Part shown: positions 15,777 to 23,415 of the stretch, in pieces
Numbering within the stretch: position 1 is the stretch's first letter
Layout of the letters: every line of letters begins with the position of its first letter
From: CAZPMT01 sp964587655
Lineage (GTDB): Bacteria; Hydrogenedentota; Hydrogenedentia; Hydrogenedentales; SLHB01
Direction: 5' to 3'
Assembly: GCA_964587655.1 (NCBI GenBank)
Contig: CAZPMT010000059.1
Coordinates: forward strand, 1-31,380
DNA length: 31,380 bases
The notes under the pieces: generated by a model
What the model was told of the DNA's origin: nothing
What the model saw: the letters and a program-made list of their open reading frames with translations, nothing else
The model's database searches: none
Program-made: the position numbers and the translations under genes

Positions 15777-16801
15777 GCCAACGGAAGGGTGACAGGTTTA
15801 CCCTCAATTCCTGAGCGATCCGCGGCGAAGCAGACTTCATGCGTCTTGTAGGCGTCGGCCACGTTGCAGTGCGACTCTTTGTTGTTCACGATGCAATCGA
15901 CAAGGTGCGCCACTTCGTGCGTGAACGGATGGTGCGTCACGTCGCCGCTGTCGGGCAGGATGGTTGGGACCTGCGCCCACGTTGTCTGGCCGGGATACTT
16001 CGTCTTCGAATAGATCAGGTTGTTGCGGATTGTCCCTCGCGTTCCCACAAGATTGATGCTGAACACGTAGGGTTGAATGCACTCGATGCACGAGGTCACC
16101 TTGCCGATGCGCCCATCCTTGAATTTGCAGATCGTGCACGTGGTTGGATTGTACTCGTACTCCTTGAATTCCGGCGCCTTGCCGAACGTGGCGTACTGGC
16201 ATACTTCGACGACCTCGCCGCCCATGAACCAGCGCATGGCGTCCATCGCGTGGACGCCCGCCGAAAGCAGCGAACTCACCCCGATGTCCTTCTTGACGTT
16301 CCACCCATACTGCTTGTACCAGGGGCCAATCCCATGGTAGTAGTCGACTTCGCCCAGGAACACGGAGCCGATCGCGTTGTCGGCCAGTTGGGTCTTGATG
16401 ATCTCGAACAGGGGGTTCCACCGAAGGACGAGGCCGACCACGCTCTTGACACCGGCCTTCGCCACGGCGTCGCGTATGGCCCGCGCGTCCTGTAGAGTTG
16501 TCGCCATGGCCTTCTCGAGCAGCATGTGTTTGCCGGCTTGCGCGGCCCCGACGGCGTGCCCGCAATGGCAGTCCGGCGGCGACGCTATCGAGATAACGTC
16601 GATGCCGTCTTGCGCGAGCATCTTCTCGTAGTCGTCGTGGATCTCGCATTTGACGCCGCACTCGGCGGCTTTGGCGCGCGCTTCCTCCTTCGTCAGCGAA
16701 CACATAGCCCGTATTTCCGTCAGTGGATTCGCTTGATAGGCGCGGATGTGCTCGCCCGCAACCCAACCCACGCCAACGATTCCAACACCAAGCTTCGACA
16801 T
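15773..16801 (-). CDS. Gfo/Idh/MocA-family NAD(P)-dependent dehydrogenase
   Basis: A 342-residue oxidoreductase, typical length. The N-terminal Rossmann fold shows VGIVGVGWVAGEH (about 6-18) and the conserved EKA motif comes after HMLL, with SPPDCHCGHA between. The C-terminal half holds the substrate domain. Members oxidise or reduce sugars, inositols and related polyols; the substrate here is unknown. GGGAGGG stands 9 bases before the ATG. It lies between a repeat-rich spacer and MazEF and probably belongs with the sugar genes around it. Cysteines cluster in TTCTICKF and TSCIECIQ, more than usual for the family, and could bind metal. Confidence 0.9.
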   Translation of the reverse strand: MSKLGVGIVGVGWVAGEHIRAYQANPLTEIRAMCSLTKEEARAKAAECGVKCEIHDDYEKMLAQDGIDVISIASPPDCHCGHAVGAAQAGKHMLLEKAMATTLQDARAIRDAVAKAGVKSVVGLVLRWNPLFEIIKTQLADNAIGSVFLGEVDYYHGIGPWYKQYGWNVKKDIGVSSLLSAGVHAMDAMRWFMGGEVVEVCQYATFGKAPEFKEYEYNPTTCTICKFKDGRIGKVTSCIECIQPYVFSINLVGTRGTIRNNLIYSKTKYPGQTTWAQVPTILPDSGDVTHHPFTHEVAHLVDCIVNNKESHCNVADAYKTHEVCFAADRSGIEGKPVTLPLA

Positions 16802-16817
16802 AACTAAACCCTCCCGC

Positions 16818-17093
16818 TAGATTTTGGATTTTGGATCTTAGATTTTGGATTAACGCTGCCGGACGAAGACATCATCCTAGATCCGGCAGTTGGAGCCGAT
16901 TGAACCTCCCCGGCAATGGACGGAATGGACGTCATGGACAAACTGGACGTAACCCCGCAGGAGAACCTCTTCGGTGTCCACATCGTCCACAAAGTCCATG
17001 CCGTCCATCATTTCGGGAAGCGCCTTCAGTCTCGACGGCCAAATCTAAGATCATGGAGCCTCGGCAACCCTCAATCCAAAATCCAAAATCACT
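16818..17093. repeat. Nested inverted-repeat element in the spacer before the dehydrogenase gene
   Basis: The outer parts are runs of GATTTTGGATT (16818-16852) answered by AATCCAAAATCC (17072-17090) and AATCTAAGATC (17042-17052) in inverse order. The inner arms 16916-16948 and 16976-17008 are 33 bases of TGGAC-rich repeats, about three quarters identical when one is reverse-complemented, around a 27-base loop. The right end touches the stop codon of the fucose isomerase-like gene. No gene is credible inside it. Confidence 0.6.
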
Positions 17094-18504
17094 GATGCCA
17101 ATACACGTCCCAGCCCATGTACTTCTCGAAGGCTTCGAACACGGCGCGTGCGCTCTCGCTGTGGTTCACCGCCACGTGGTGTTCGAAACCGTTCTCGCAG
17201 ATGTACTCCAACAAGAGCTGCAAGTCGGGGATCTCGGCCACGCCGAACCCGCCGAATGTTTCCAACTTATCCTTTGTGAACGTGCCTTCGCCTACGTACG
17301 CGCCGATCATGCCCTCCGTATCGAAGGTGCTGATCCGCGCAAAGGTCATCGGACCGGGCTTGATGCGGCCCACAACCGTGCCGTACGTATTCTCTTTTCC
17401 GACAGTGCCCGCGATGATCTCCTGGTAGTCCATCCGCATGATCGAGAAGCAACTCTTAGGCAGGTTCGAGCAATGAAAACAGACGCATTTGTCGAAATCC
17501 GTTCCGTAGTTGTTGTTCCAATCGAGCAGGAAACTCGGCGTTTGCGAGGCGAGCGCGAGGGCGTGCATGGAGATCGCACCGCAAACGTCGACCTCGCAGG
17601 CTGACGACTTCAGCGAATCGCTCAGCATGCTCATGACGGTGCAGGGCACGACGCCGAAGTATTCTTCCATCGAGGTCCAGCACTGAACGGCGGTGACATC
17701 GAGTTCGGAGTCTTTCATCCAGCGATCGATGACGACTCCCAGTTTCGCCATCTTCGCGATTGCGCTTGCAGAGACGCCCTTCGTCGTGGTGTAGGCCATG
17801 ATCTTCTTCACTCGGTCTCCGACCTCCGGTGCGGTGTCGGAGAGGGCTCCGATTCTCCCAAAGACCTCCGAGAGGTCGAGTGTCTCGACCGTGATACCGG
17901 ATTCCTCGAGCAGCTTCTCGCTGTAGCGCACGGTGCTGAAGGCGGCCGGACGCGCGCCCAACGCGCCGACCCGGCAGCCGCGCAACCCCTTCACTACACG
18001 GCACACGGCGGCAAACCATTCGATCTCGTGCGCAAAGAAAGGCGACTTCGGATCGATCGTGTGCAGCGCGGTAAGGCTGAACGGAATCCCGTATTGGACG
18101 AGGTTGTTGCACACGCTCATCTTGCCGCAGAAACTGTCGCGGCGATGCTTGATGGTCATCTTGCCCGGCGTATCGCCCCAGGCGTGTATCAGGACCGGCA
18201 CATCGATACCCGCCATCTTGAGGGTGTCGGCCACGCCGCGCTCATCGCCAAAATTTGGGAGAGTAACGATCACGCCGTCGATTGCCTCGCGGTTTTTCTT
18301 GAACAGGGCCGCGCATTTCTTGGCGTCTTCCCACGTCTCAACGGAACCGAACTTCGTATCCTTGTCAGATAGGATGACGCACCCGTAGCCCGCCTTCTTG
18401 AGGAAGCCCGTAATGAACGCGTGACCTTCCTTGGCCAGGGCGTCCGGGAAAAAACCGCGGTTTCCAACAATCACTGCAAAGGTAGGACTACTCTTCCTGC
18501 TCAA
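17089..18504 (-). CDS. L-fucose/L-arabinose isomerase-like protein
   Basis: About 471 residues, resembling the fucose isomerase-like group of the FucI/AraA superfamily: TFAVIVGNRGFFPDALAKEG at the start, a central HRRDSFCGKMSVCNNLVQYG, and CDVCGAISMHALALAS with DWNNNYG in the C-terminal half. Family members interconvert aldoses and ketoses with a divalent metal. A longer frame runs to 18699, but a promoter (TTGCGG, 17 bases, TAGAAT) at 18581-18609 puts the transcript start near 18574. The first well-placed ribosome site, AGGAGGAG, lies 8 bases before TTG 18504. An ATG at 18582 is upstream of that transcript start and has no site. The substrate is not certain. Confidence 0.82.
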   Translation of the reverse strand: MSRKSSPTFAVIVGNRGFFPDALAKEGHAFITGFLKKAGYGCVILSDKDTKFGSVETWEDAKKCAALFKKNREAIDGVIVTLPNFGDERGVADTLKMAGIDVPVLIHAWGDTPGKMTIKHRRDSFCGKMSVCNNLVQYGIPFSLTALHTIDPKSPFFAHEIEWFAAVCRVVKGLRGCRVGALGARPAAFSTVRYSEKLLEESGITVETLDLSEVFGRIGALSDTAPEVGDRVKKIMAYTTTKGVSASAIAKMAKLGVVIDRWMKDSELDVTAVQCWTSMEEYFGVVPCTVMSMLSDSLKSSACEVDVCGAISMHALALASQTPSFLLDWNNNYGTDFDKCVCFHCSNLPKSCFSIMRMDYQEIIAGTVGKENTYGTVVGRIKPGPMTFARISTFDTEGMIGAYVGEGTFTKDKLETFGGFGVAEIPDLQLLLEYICENGFEHHVAVNHSESARAVFEAFEKYMGWDVYWHQ

Positions 18505-18580
18505 GGCGCCGACTCCTCCTGCTTTCCGCGCGACCTGCAACTTCAATTTCTCGTACACTCCACCCCAGTAAATCTCCGGC

Positions 18581-18609
18581 ATTCTACATGGGTAACATCC
18601 ACGCCGCAA
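18581..18609 (-). promoter_or_regulatory. Promoter of the fucose isomerase-like gene
   Basis: TTGCGG (complement of 18604-18609) and TAGAAT (complement of 18581-18586) with a 17-base spacer on the minus strand. It lies just after the terminator of the small upstream gene. Confidence 0.5.
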
Positions 18610-18650
18610 GTGTGGCCGGCAAGATGACGCCGCACTTCCGGGGCTCGCTG

Positions 18651-18685
18651 AAAAAAAAGAACTGGCGGGGGAAGAACTCCGCCAG
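18651..18685 (-). terminator. Rho-independent terminator of the small zinc-finger gene
   Basis: On the minus strand CTGGCGG and CCGCCAG (18679-18685 and 18662-18668) form a 7-bp stem, followed by TTCTTTTTTTT. A 16-bp perfect palindrome, CACGCTTGCAAGCGTG (18697-18712), stands between it and the stop codon of the small gene. Confidence 0.8.
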
Positions 18686-18714
18686 AGCACACCTTCCACG
18701 CTTGCAAGCGTGAA

Positions 18715-18852
18715 TCAGACCATGTCGACTACTTCATCGTAGTACTCTGCATAACACTCAATATGCCAGTACTCGCCCTCTACTCGAATCACGTCACCGA
18801 ACTGAAGTTCGATGTCTTCGAAGGGCTCGTTGCACAATGTACAGCAACGCAC
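18715..18852 (-). CDS. 45-aa zinc-finger-like small protein with its own promoter
   Basis: A short gene not found by length-based prediction. It starts with GTG at 18852 and encodes 45 residues beginning MRCCTLCNEPFEDIELQ and ending YYDEVVDMV. Cys4-x2-Cys7 and a later WHIEC (His30, Cys33) form a C-x2-C…H-x2-C set resembling half a LIM or zinc-ribbon finger; the remainder is strongly acidic. A strong ribosome site (AGAGGTGA) lies 6 bases upstream, a near-consensus promoter precedes it, and a hairpin-plus-T-tract terminator follows. A four-codon open frame (ATG AAA GAG AGG TGA) overlaps the ribosome site. Function unknown; the finger suggests protein or nucleic-acid binding. Confidence 0.75.
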   Translation of the reverse strand: MRCCTLCNEPFEDIELQFGDVIRVEGEYWHIECYAEYYDEVVDMV

Positions 18853-18910
18853 TTCTCGTCACCTCTCTTTCATAGGTATTGTTTGATGTCTAAACAAACA
18901 AACGGCGCGG

Positions 18911-18939
18911 TTTATATCACAAGTCACGACACTTGTCAA
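18911..18939 (-). promoter_or_regulatory. Near-consensus sigma70 promoter of the small zinc-finger gene
   Basis: TTGACA (complement of 18934-18939), exactly 17 bases, then TATAAA (complement of 18911-18916), with an A/T run just upstream of the -35 that could act as an UP element. The leader is about 50 bases and contains TTGTTT/AAACAA arms that could pair. Confidence 0.85.
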
Positions 18940-19144
18940 GCAAAAAAAATTCCCAGCGTTGCATCCCGCTCGCGCGAGGCCTCGGCCGATATAGGTACCG
19001 CCGTCCTCCGGACGGCAGTATGACGCCCACGCCCGCAAGGCTTCCGCGTGAGCCGTCGCGAGTCCGGAAGGCGATTTCCGGCTAGACGACGAATGTAATC
19101 GCGACCAAGGGACCCGGCACTTTCCGATATACAAACATCGCAGG

Positions 19145-19168
19145 GACAAGGGGTTGCAACCCCTTGTC
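19145..19168. repeat. Palindromic repeat family 1, copy 1
   Basis: A perfect 24-bp palindrome with core CAAGGGGTTGCAACCCCTTG, followed by TCTACA. Further copies are at 24589-24608 and 25920-25943. Confidence 0.85.
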
Positions 19169-19580
19169 TACATCCCATCATCGCCTATTCATAAGGGGTG
19201 TTTCAGTGAACGCCAAGTCCCTAACTTGAAAGGTGGAACATGCCATGGCAACCGCCTGTACCGGATTCAGACGCCCCTGCAAGGTCGTCCCTCATTTTCT
19301 TCTCGAATTTCCCTCTCAGCGTTCCCCGGTCGTTTCCCTCAACCACCAACCCGGCAGGAAAGGAAATGGCGTTTCAAGGGCGGGCAAATGGGCCTGCGCG
19401 CTTTATCAGGCCAACGAAGGCTGCTGTACAGATTCAGCCGTAACTAAGCTCCACACCAGGTGCACATGGATCGCAAAGACCGTGTGAGAACCATGTCGGT
19501 ATTCTTCCATGCCTCAGCTATGCTGAAGTTGTCATCTCAAAGGCGAGGGTTTCAACCCTCGCAAAGTGAGACAATAGACG

Positions 19581-19591
19581 GTAACTGTCCT
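19581..19591. repeat. Target-site duplication of the IS element, left copy
   Basis: gtaactgtcct here is repeated exactly at 21472-21482, directly outside the terminal inverted repeats. Eleven bases is in the range known for IS4-family elements. Confidence 0.9.
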
Positions 19592-19621
19592 GAATGGCAC
19601 TGACTTAAGGTGCAAATTGGT

Positions 19622-19981
19622 TTAGTGACGCGGTTTACGTTTTTTGACGCCTGTGGTTGTGCTATCAAGGAACTGTCGTGAGAGGGCGCGCATCTCGTCG
19701 AGTAGCGCGTCGAGCTTGCGGTTTTCGTCGATGGCTTTCTGGAAGGCTTTGGCTTGGGGCGCGGTGAGGTTCACGGTAACGGTCTTGCCTTCTTTTTTCC
19801 AGGTCCATTGGTAGTAGGGACCGTAGGCGCGCTGGGTAGTGGGATGCTCGGGATCGGGGCGCATGATGGTGCGCTCGGTAATCGTGCCCTGCGCAATGAA
19901 GTTCAACTTGCTCAGCCGGGCTGCGACGCGTCCGTAATCTCTTCTTAGTTGAGCCGCTTCCTTTGGCTTTTTCCCGCGCAT
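19622..19981 (-). CDS. DUF6788-like protein carried inside the IS element
   Basis: A 119-residue basic protein, divergent from the transposase gene and wholly inside the IS ends. The pattern LSKLNFIAQGTITERTIM, then AYGPYYQWTWKKEGKTVTVNL, then a helical C-terminus with RKLDALLDEMRALSRQFL resembles DUF6788, a small family I associate with transposons. The usual Cys cluster (C-x2-C-x-C before GPYY) is absent: HPTTQRAYGPYY stands there. GGAGGA precedes the ATG by about 10 bases. It might regulate transposition or help bind the ends; its function is not known. Confidence 0.7.
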   Translation of the reverse strand: MRGKKPKEAAQLRRDYGRVAARLSKLNFIAQGTITERTIMRPDPEHPTTQRAYGPYYQWTWKKEGKTVTVNLTAPQAKAFQKAIDENRKLDALLDEMRALSRQFLDSTTTGVKKRKPRH

Positions 19982-20027
19982 TAATTTCTCTCCTCCGTTT
20001 GGCGAATATTATGCCATGGCGCGTAAC

Positions 20028-20047
20028 TACAAGTATATATACTTGTA
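20028..20047. promoter_or_regulatory. 20-bp operator-like palindrome between the two IS genes
   Basis: tacaagtatatatacttgta is a perfect palindrome, 46 bases from the cargo start (19981) and 43 bases from the transposase start (20091). Both genes read away from it, and -10-like sequences (TACTAT at 20047-20052; TAATAT on the other strand near 20007) lie at either side. This fits a binding site of a dimeric repressor acting on both genes. Confidence 0.6.
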
Positions 20048-20090
20048 CTATACGCGGAGGCGGTTTGTCAACAGGAAAAGGAGAACGACC

Positions 20091-21458
20091 ATGGTTGGAC
20101 GCGGTAAGCTTAGACATCGGGTTGAGACGATGGATGATGTGGCGGGGGTGTTCGGGCGATGGGTGCGGTGGCCGGGTGAATACAAAGGAGAGCGCGACCG
20201 GCTCTATACGCATGAGCGGATGTTTTGGGCCTTCTTGGGACAGGCGCTTTCTCCCAACGGGTCGTGTCAGGAAGCGGTGACGAAATGCGCCGTGCATCTG
20301 GCGCGCAAAGGCAAAGTGGTTTCTCCGGATTCGGGGGCGTATTGCAGGGCGCGGGCGCGGCTCCCGCTGGAGGGGATTGAAGCCGTCAATCAGGATGCGC
20401 TCAGACAGTTGGATGCGCGCGAAACCCGGAAGATGCTTTGGTATGGCCGCCGGGTAAACGTGGTGGACGGCTCATCGATCTCGATGCCGGACACGCCAGA
20501 GAACCAGAAGAAATACCCGCAGCCTCACGGCCAGAAGCCCGGCTGTGGGTTTCCCGTTATGAGACTCGTGGCCGTGTTTTCGCTCGTCACCGGCGCCATA
20601 AGGAACTGCGAGAAGGGCGCCTTATCCGTGAGCGAACGCGCGTTGTTTCACAGACTGTGGAATTTCTTTAAGCCCGGGGAAGTCGTTCTGGCCGACCGGG
20701 GCTTTTCCAGTTACGCTGATTTCCATCTACTTGCCAGGCGCGGCGTCGACTGCGTCATGCGCCTTCACGCTTGCCGAACGGTGGGCGTCACCATACTCAA
20801 AAAGCTCGGGCGGCACGATTGCCTCGTCCTGTGGCACAAGCCCCAATGCCGTCCCAAGTGGATCACCCCTGAAAAATGGCTCACGGTGCCCAATACCTTA
20901 AAGGTCCGGCACATCACCGTCCACGTCACGATACCCGGATTTCGCGTACACACCATCCAGATCGCCACCACGCTGCTCGACCATCGAGCCTTCCCCACCC
21001 ACGCCTTCGAGGAACTCTACCGGCGCCGGTGGCTCGCCGAACTGTTTCTGCGAGACATCAAAATCTCCATGCGGATGGACGTACTGCGATGCAAGACGCC
21101 CGACATGGTCGAGAAGGAACTCGCCGTCCATATCCTCGCCTACAACCTCATCCGACTCACCATCTGGCAAGACGCCTGCGAACACGCCGTTCACCCCTTC
21201 GAGATCAGCTTCAAATCCACCGTCATTCACGTTCTACAATGGGCCCCCATGCTCGCAGACCCACGCCTCGCAAACAAAACTTTCTACAACCTACTGCGGC
21301 AATTCCTACAGTTCATCGCCCGCAGCAATGTTCCACAAAGACCCAACCGCGTCGAACCACGCGCCCGAAAAAGAAGACCAAAACAATACGCCCTCCTCAA
21401 TAAGCCACGACAACTGTTTAAGGATATCCCCCACAGAAATCACCAACAACAACCTTAA
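20091..21458 (+). CDS. IS4-family DDE transposase
   Basis: A 455-residue transposase. The catalytic triad is visible: Asp126 in VNVVDGSS, Asp202 in VLADRGFSSY and Glu317 in YRRRWLAELFLRDIK. The last matches the IS4 signature Y-x2-R-x3-E-x6-K exactly. An N-terminal helical domain precedes the core, and the C-terminus is very basic (RARKRRPKQ). Start ATG 20091 has AAGGAG 7 bases upstream; the open frame from 20016 would run through the operator palindrome. The stop lies just before the right inverted repeat. No frameshift or lost catalytic residue is seen, so it should be active. Confidence 0.95.
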   Translation: MVGRGKLRHRVETMDDVAGVFGRWVRWPGEYKGERDRLYTHERMFWAFLGQALSPNGSCQEAVTKCAVHLARKGKVVSPDSGAYCRARARLPLEGIEAVNQDALRQLDARETRKMLWYGRRVNVVDGSSISMPDTPENQKKYPQPHGQKPGCGFPVMRLVAVFSLVTGAIRNCEKGALSVSERALFHRLWNFFKPGEVVLADRGFSSYADFHLLARRGVDCVMRLHACRTVGVTILKKLGRHDCLVLWHKPQCRPKWITPEKWLTVPNTLKVRHITVHVTIPGFRVHTIQIATTLLDHRAFPTHAFEELYRRRWLAELFLRDIKISMRMDVLRCKTPDMVEKELAVHILAYNLIRLTIWQDACEHAVHPFEISFKSTVIHVLQWAPMLADPRLANKTFYNLLRQFLQFIARSNVPQRPNRVEPRARKRRPKQYALLNKPRQLFKDIPHRNHQQQP

Positions 21459-21471
21459 GTCAGTGCCATTC

Positions 21472-21482
21472 GTAACTGTCCT
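21472..21482. repeat. Target-site duplication of the IS element, right copy
   Basis: gtaactgtcct, identical to 19581-19591. The spacer 21483-21745 beyond it contains no gene but does contain the promoter at 21588-21616. Confidence 0.9.
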
Positions 21483-21587
21483 CCGCTATCGTGTTATTCT
21501 CAACAGCTTCGCTGTCCCCTATCTTGCTGCGACGTGCGAATGCAGGATGCTACCAGGACTCCCGTTTCCAAGCAATTCCGTGTCTGC

Positions 21588-21616
21588 TTGACTAATCCGC
21601 GTGACCGATCTATGCT
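21588..21616 (+). promoter_or_regulatory. Promoter of the unknown membrane/secreted gene pair
   Basis: TTGACT (21588-21593, preceded by GC), 17 bases, TATGCT (21611-21616). Transcript start near 21623 leaves a leader of about 120 bases before the ATG at 21746. Confidence 0.6.
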
Positions 21617-21745
21617 AAGGAACGTTGGGAAAGATGTGTCCTCAGTTGTCCCAGGACATCGGTTACAGCTGATGGTAAGGGCCTTGGTGACAGTGATACT
21701 CGAGGCAGCCGACGCCAAGATCCGAGACCTGTCAAGGAGATGGCG

Positions 21746-22408
21746 ATGAACGCGTGGTGGGACTGGAAAGGATTTGCCCCGACGCTCTTTCCCTTGGTGG
21801 GCGCGATTCAGCGTTTGCGTATATTCCCTGCGGGGTTCCGAGCTGTTTTCATCACGATCTCCACCTTATTGGGCACCGGCGTGTTCTTGGGACTCTATAA
21901 CCAGTTCCAGGCGCTTCCGTTCTTTCTTCCATCCGGCTTTGTCCTTGTTATAGGCACCATTCTGATCCTCGCCTATCTGGCCATCTATCTAATCGTTGAC
22001 AGGAGCGTTTACAAGTCGCCTTCCTGGAGAAGGGCCGTCGTAGTGATAACACTTCTCGTCCTCTTTTCAGGCGCCATTGTTGCATTCACGTATGCGTTCA
22101 ATGTAGTCGTTCAGTTAGGCACATATGACGTTTATAGAGGGCGCGTTTTGCTGGAGGCATCCCAGCGCGGGGTCCCTGGTGCCGAGGTCATCTTCTCATT
22201 TCCCCAGAAGGACGAAACATGTCTGACTGGACGATGTGGTGCATTCCTGGCGATCCTACCGAAGGCTTCGCAGACACCTCTGCGAAGTATTCGCGTCAAG
22301 TGGCAAGATCCCGAGAATTATCAACTGCTCGGCCAAACAATTGGGCCGGCGGGCCACGACAGGTACATGACTATTACTATCGGGCCCATTGGTGAGAGGC
22401 AACCTTGA
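21746..22408 (+). CDS. Membrane protein with a C-terminal beta domain, unknown
   Basis: A 220-residue protein. Three hydrophobic segments occupy about residues 32-130 (ITISTLLGTGVFLGLY, SGFVLVIGTILILAYLAIYLIV, VVVITLLVLFSGAIVAFTYAF). The remaining 85 residues resemble a small beta-sandwich of the carboxypeptidase-regulatory type: VYRGRVLLEASQRGVPGAEVIFSF, then a CLTGRCG turn. I do not recognise the family as a whole. The ATG at 21746 has AAGGAG 6 bases upstream; the ATG at 21740 abuts that site. The next gene's ribosome site overlaps this stop codon, so the two products probably act together in the envelope. Confidence 0.75.
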   Translation: MNAWWDWKGFAPTLFPLVGAIQRLRIFPAGFRAVFITISTLLGTGVFLGLYNQFQALPFFLPSGFVLVIGTILILAYLAIYLIVDRSVYKSPSWRRAVVVITLLVLFSGAIVAFTYAFNVVVQLGTYDVYRGRVLLEASQRGVPGAEVIFSFPQKDETCLTGRCGAFLAILPKASQTPLRSIRVKWQDPENYQLLGQTIGPAGHDRYMTITIGPIGERQP

Positions 22409-22416
22409 GGTAATGT

Positions 22417-23415
22417 ATGAGGTCTTTTCTGGGAATATTGGCGATCGCAATCTGTTGCTATTGTCCGGCATCTCCTTGGGGCCAAGAGGCACGCGTCATC
22501 CGCGGAACAGTGCTTTTCGTGGACGAGAACAACTGCCCCAACAGACCCGTGGGCGTGTACTTCGAGATTGATGTTGAGCTGTCTGTGATCGATCTCAACA
22601 TCAAATCCGGACACAAAGCGCCTGTGCGCAATGACTGCACTTTCGTCTACGATATCCCAGATGAGTTGCTGGGCAAGAACGTGATGCTCAAGCCGGTTTG
22701 GCAACCCCCTGAGCTCGCTTGGTCTGCACCGCCGGACGAACAACTCGTGAAGATCAACCTGGGAGTGAACATGCGCGAATACGGTGCAACAGTGACCATA
22801 ATTCGCCCCAAGGATCTTGGACTGCCTCAACGCCGCAGGCTGATGACCATGGGCAAAAATGAACTCGATAAAGGAAACATCGAGAAGGCTCAGTTCCTTC
22901 TTGGAGAAGCCTCCCGGGGCAACAACTTGGACTACGTAGTTGAGGCGGTCAATCTTCTCGACAAGAAAGACTGCCAATATGCCGCGCTGCCGATGTTGAA
23001 AGCACTCGATGTACGGTCGCTACAGGAAGCCGACCTCACCAAGTTTAGGCTTTACATGCGCACTGGGACTGCGGCGAAGGCCGCCCGGAACGCAAAGGAA
23101 GCGCTTGCCGCATTTGGCGAGGCGCAGGCCATCTTTCCCCACAGTGAGGAGCCCATGTCCTTCGCTTACACAGTAGTACACGACGCTTTGACCGCAGACG
23201 GGCTGTCGCCGACGCCCTTTGTCCTCGACCGCCAAGCGGACCTGCGGTCTGGCTTCCTGAACGTGTACTTGTCATGGGCCAAGACCGCAAAGCCCAAGAT
23301 TGCTTTCGAGAACCCTGATGTCAGCCTAGCGTGGACATTCGCCGGCGAGCACTGCATCGAAATCAAGCCATCGACTTCAGTGCAAAAAGACGAGCTAACT
23401 GATAACGGCAAATAG
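22417..23415 (+). CDS. Secreted protein with a TPR-like middle, unknown
   Basis: A 332-residue protein with a signal peptide (about residues 1-22, cut near PWGQ-EA). The first part is beta-rich (VIRGTVLFVDENNCPNRPVGVYFEI), echoing the C-terminal domain of its neighbour. Residues 135-250 are helical with TPR-like pairs (LDKGNIEKAQFLLGEASRG, AARNAKEALAAFGEAQAIFP). A beta-like C-terminus follows. TTGAGG stands 6 bases before the ATG and overlaps the previous stop. No enzyme motif is seen; binding or scaffolding in the periplasm or outside is the simplest reading. Confidence 0.75.
   Translation: MRSFLGILAIAICCYCPASPWGQEARVIRGTVLFVDENNCPNRPVGVYFEIDVELSVIDLNIKSGHKAPVRNDCTFVYDIPDELLGKNVMLKPVWQPPELAWSAPPDEQLVKINLGVNMREYGATVTIIRPKDLGLPQRRRLMTMGKNELDKGNIEKAQFLLGEASRGNNLDYVVEAVNLLDKKDCQYAALPMLKALDVRSLQEADLTKFRLYMRTGTAAKAARNAKEALAAFGEAQAIFPHSEEPMSFAYTVVHDALTADGLSPTPFVLDRQADLRSGFLNVYLSWAKTAKPKIAFENPDVSLAWTFAGEHCIEIKPSTSVQKDELTDNGK

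Larger units (their letters stand above)
18940..19591. other. Gene-poor spacer left of the insertion sequence
   Basis: About 650 bases with no supported gene. It holds the palindromic repeat at 19145-19168 and a second palindrome at 19543-19562 (GCGAGGGTT, TC, AACCCTCGC). Short open frames near 19233-19487 have no recognisable protein content. Confidence 0.6.
19592..21471 (+). mobile_element. Intact IS4-family insertion sequence (1880 bp) with a cargo gene
   Basis: The ends are perfect 20-bp inverted repeats: gaatggcactgacttaaggt at 19592-19611 and its complement at 21452-21471. Both are flanked by the 11-bp duplication gtaactgtcct. Inside are a rightward DDE transposase gene and a leftward DUF6788-like gene, with a 20-bp palindrome between them. 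The element is longer than most IS4 elements because of the extra gene. All parts look undamaged, so insertion is probably recent and mobility may be retained. It landed in the spacer ahead of the gene pair at 21746-23415 and left their promoter intact. Confidence 0.92.

Noticed and set aside
16831..17604. Rightward 257-codon frame over the repeat spacer
   Set aside because: Half of it is repeat DNA and the rest is antisense to the fucose isomerase-like gene.
19233..19487. Short rightward frames left of the IS element
   Set aside because: GGTGG is loosely placed upstream, but the products show no domain, signal or charge pattern, and overlapping frames are equally open.
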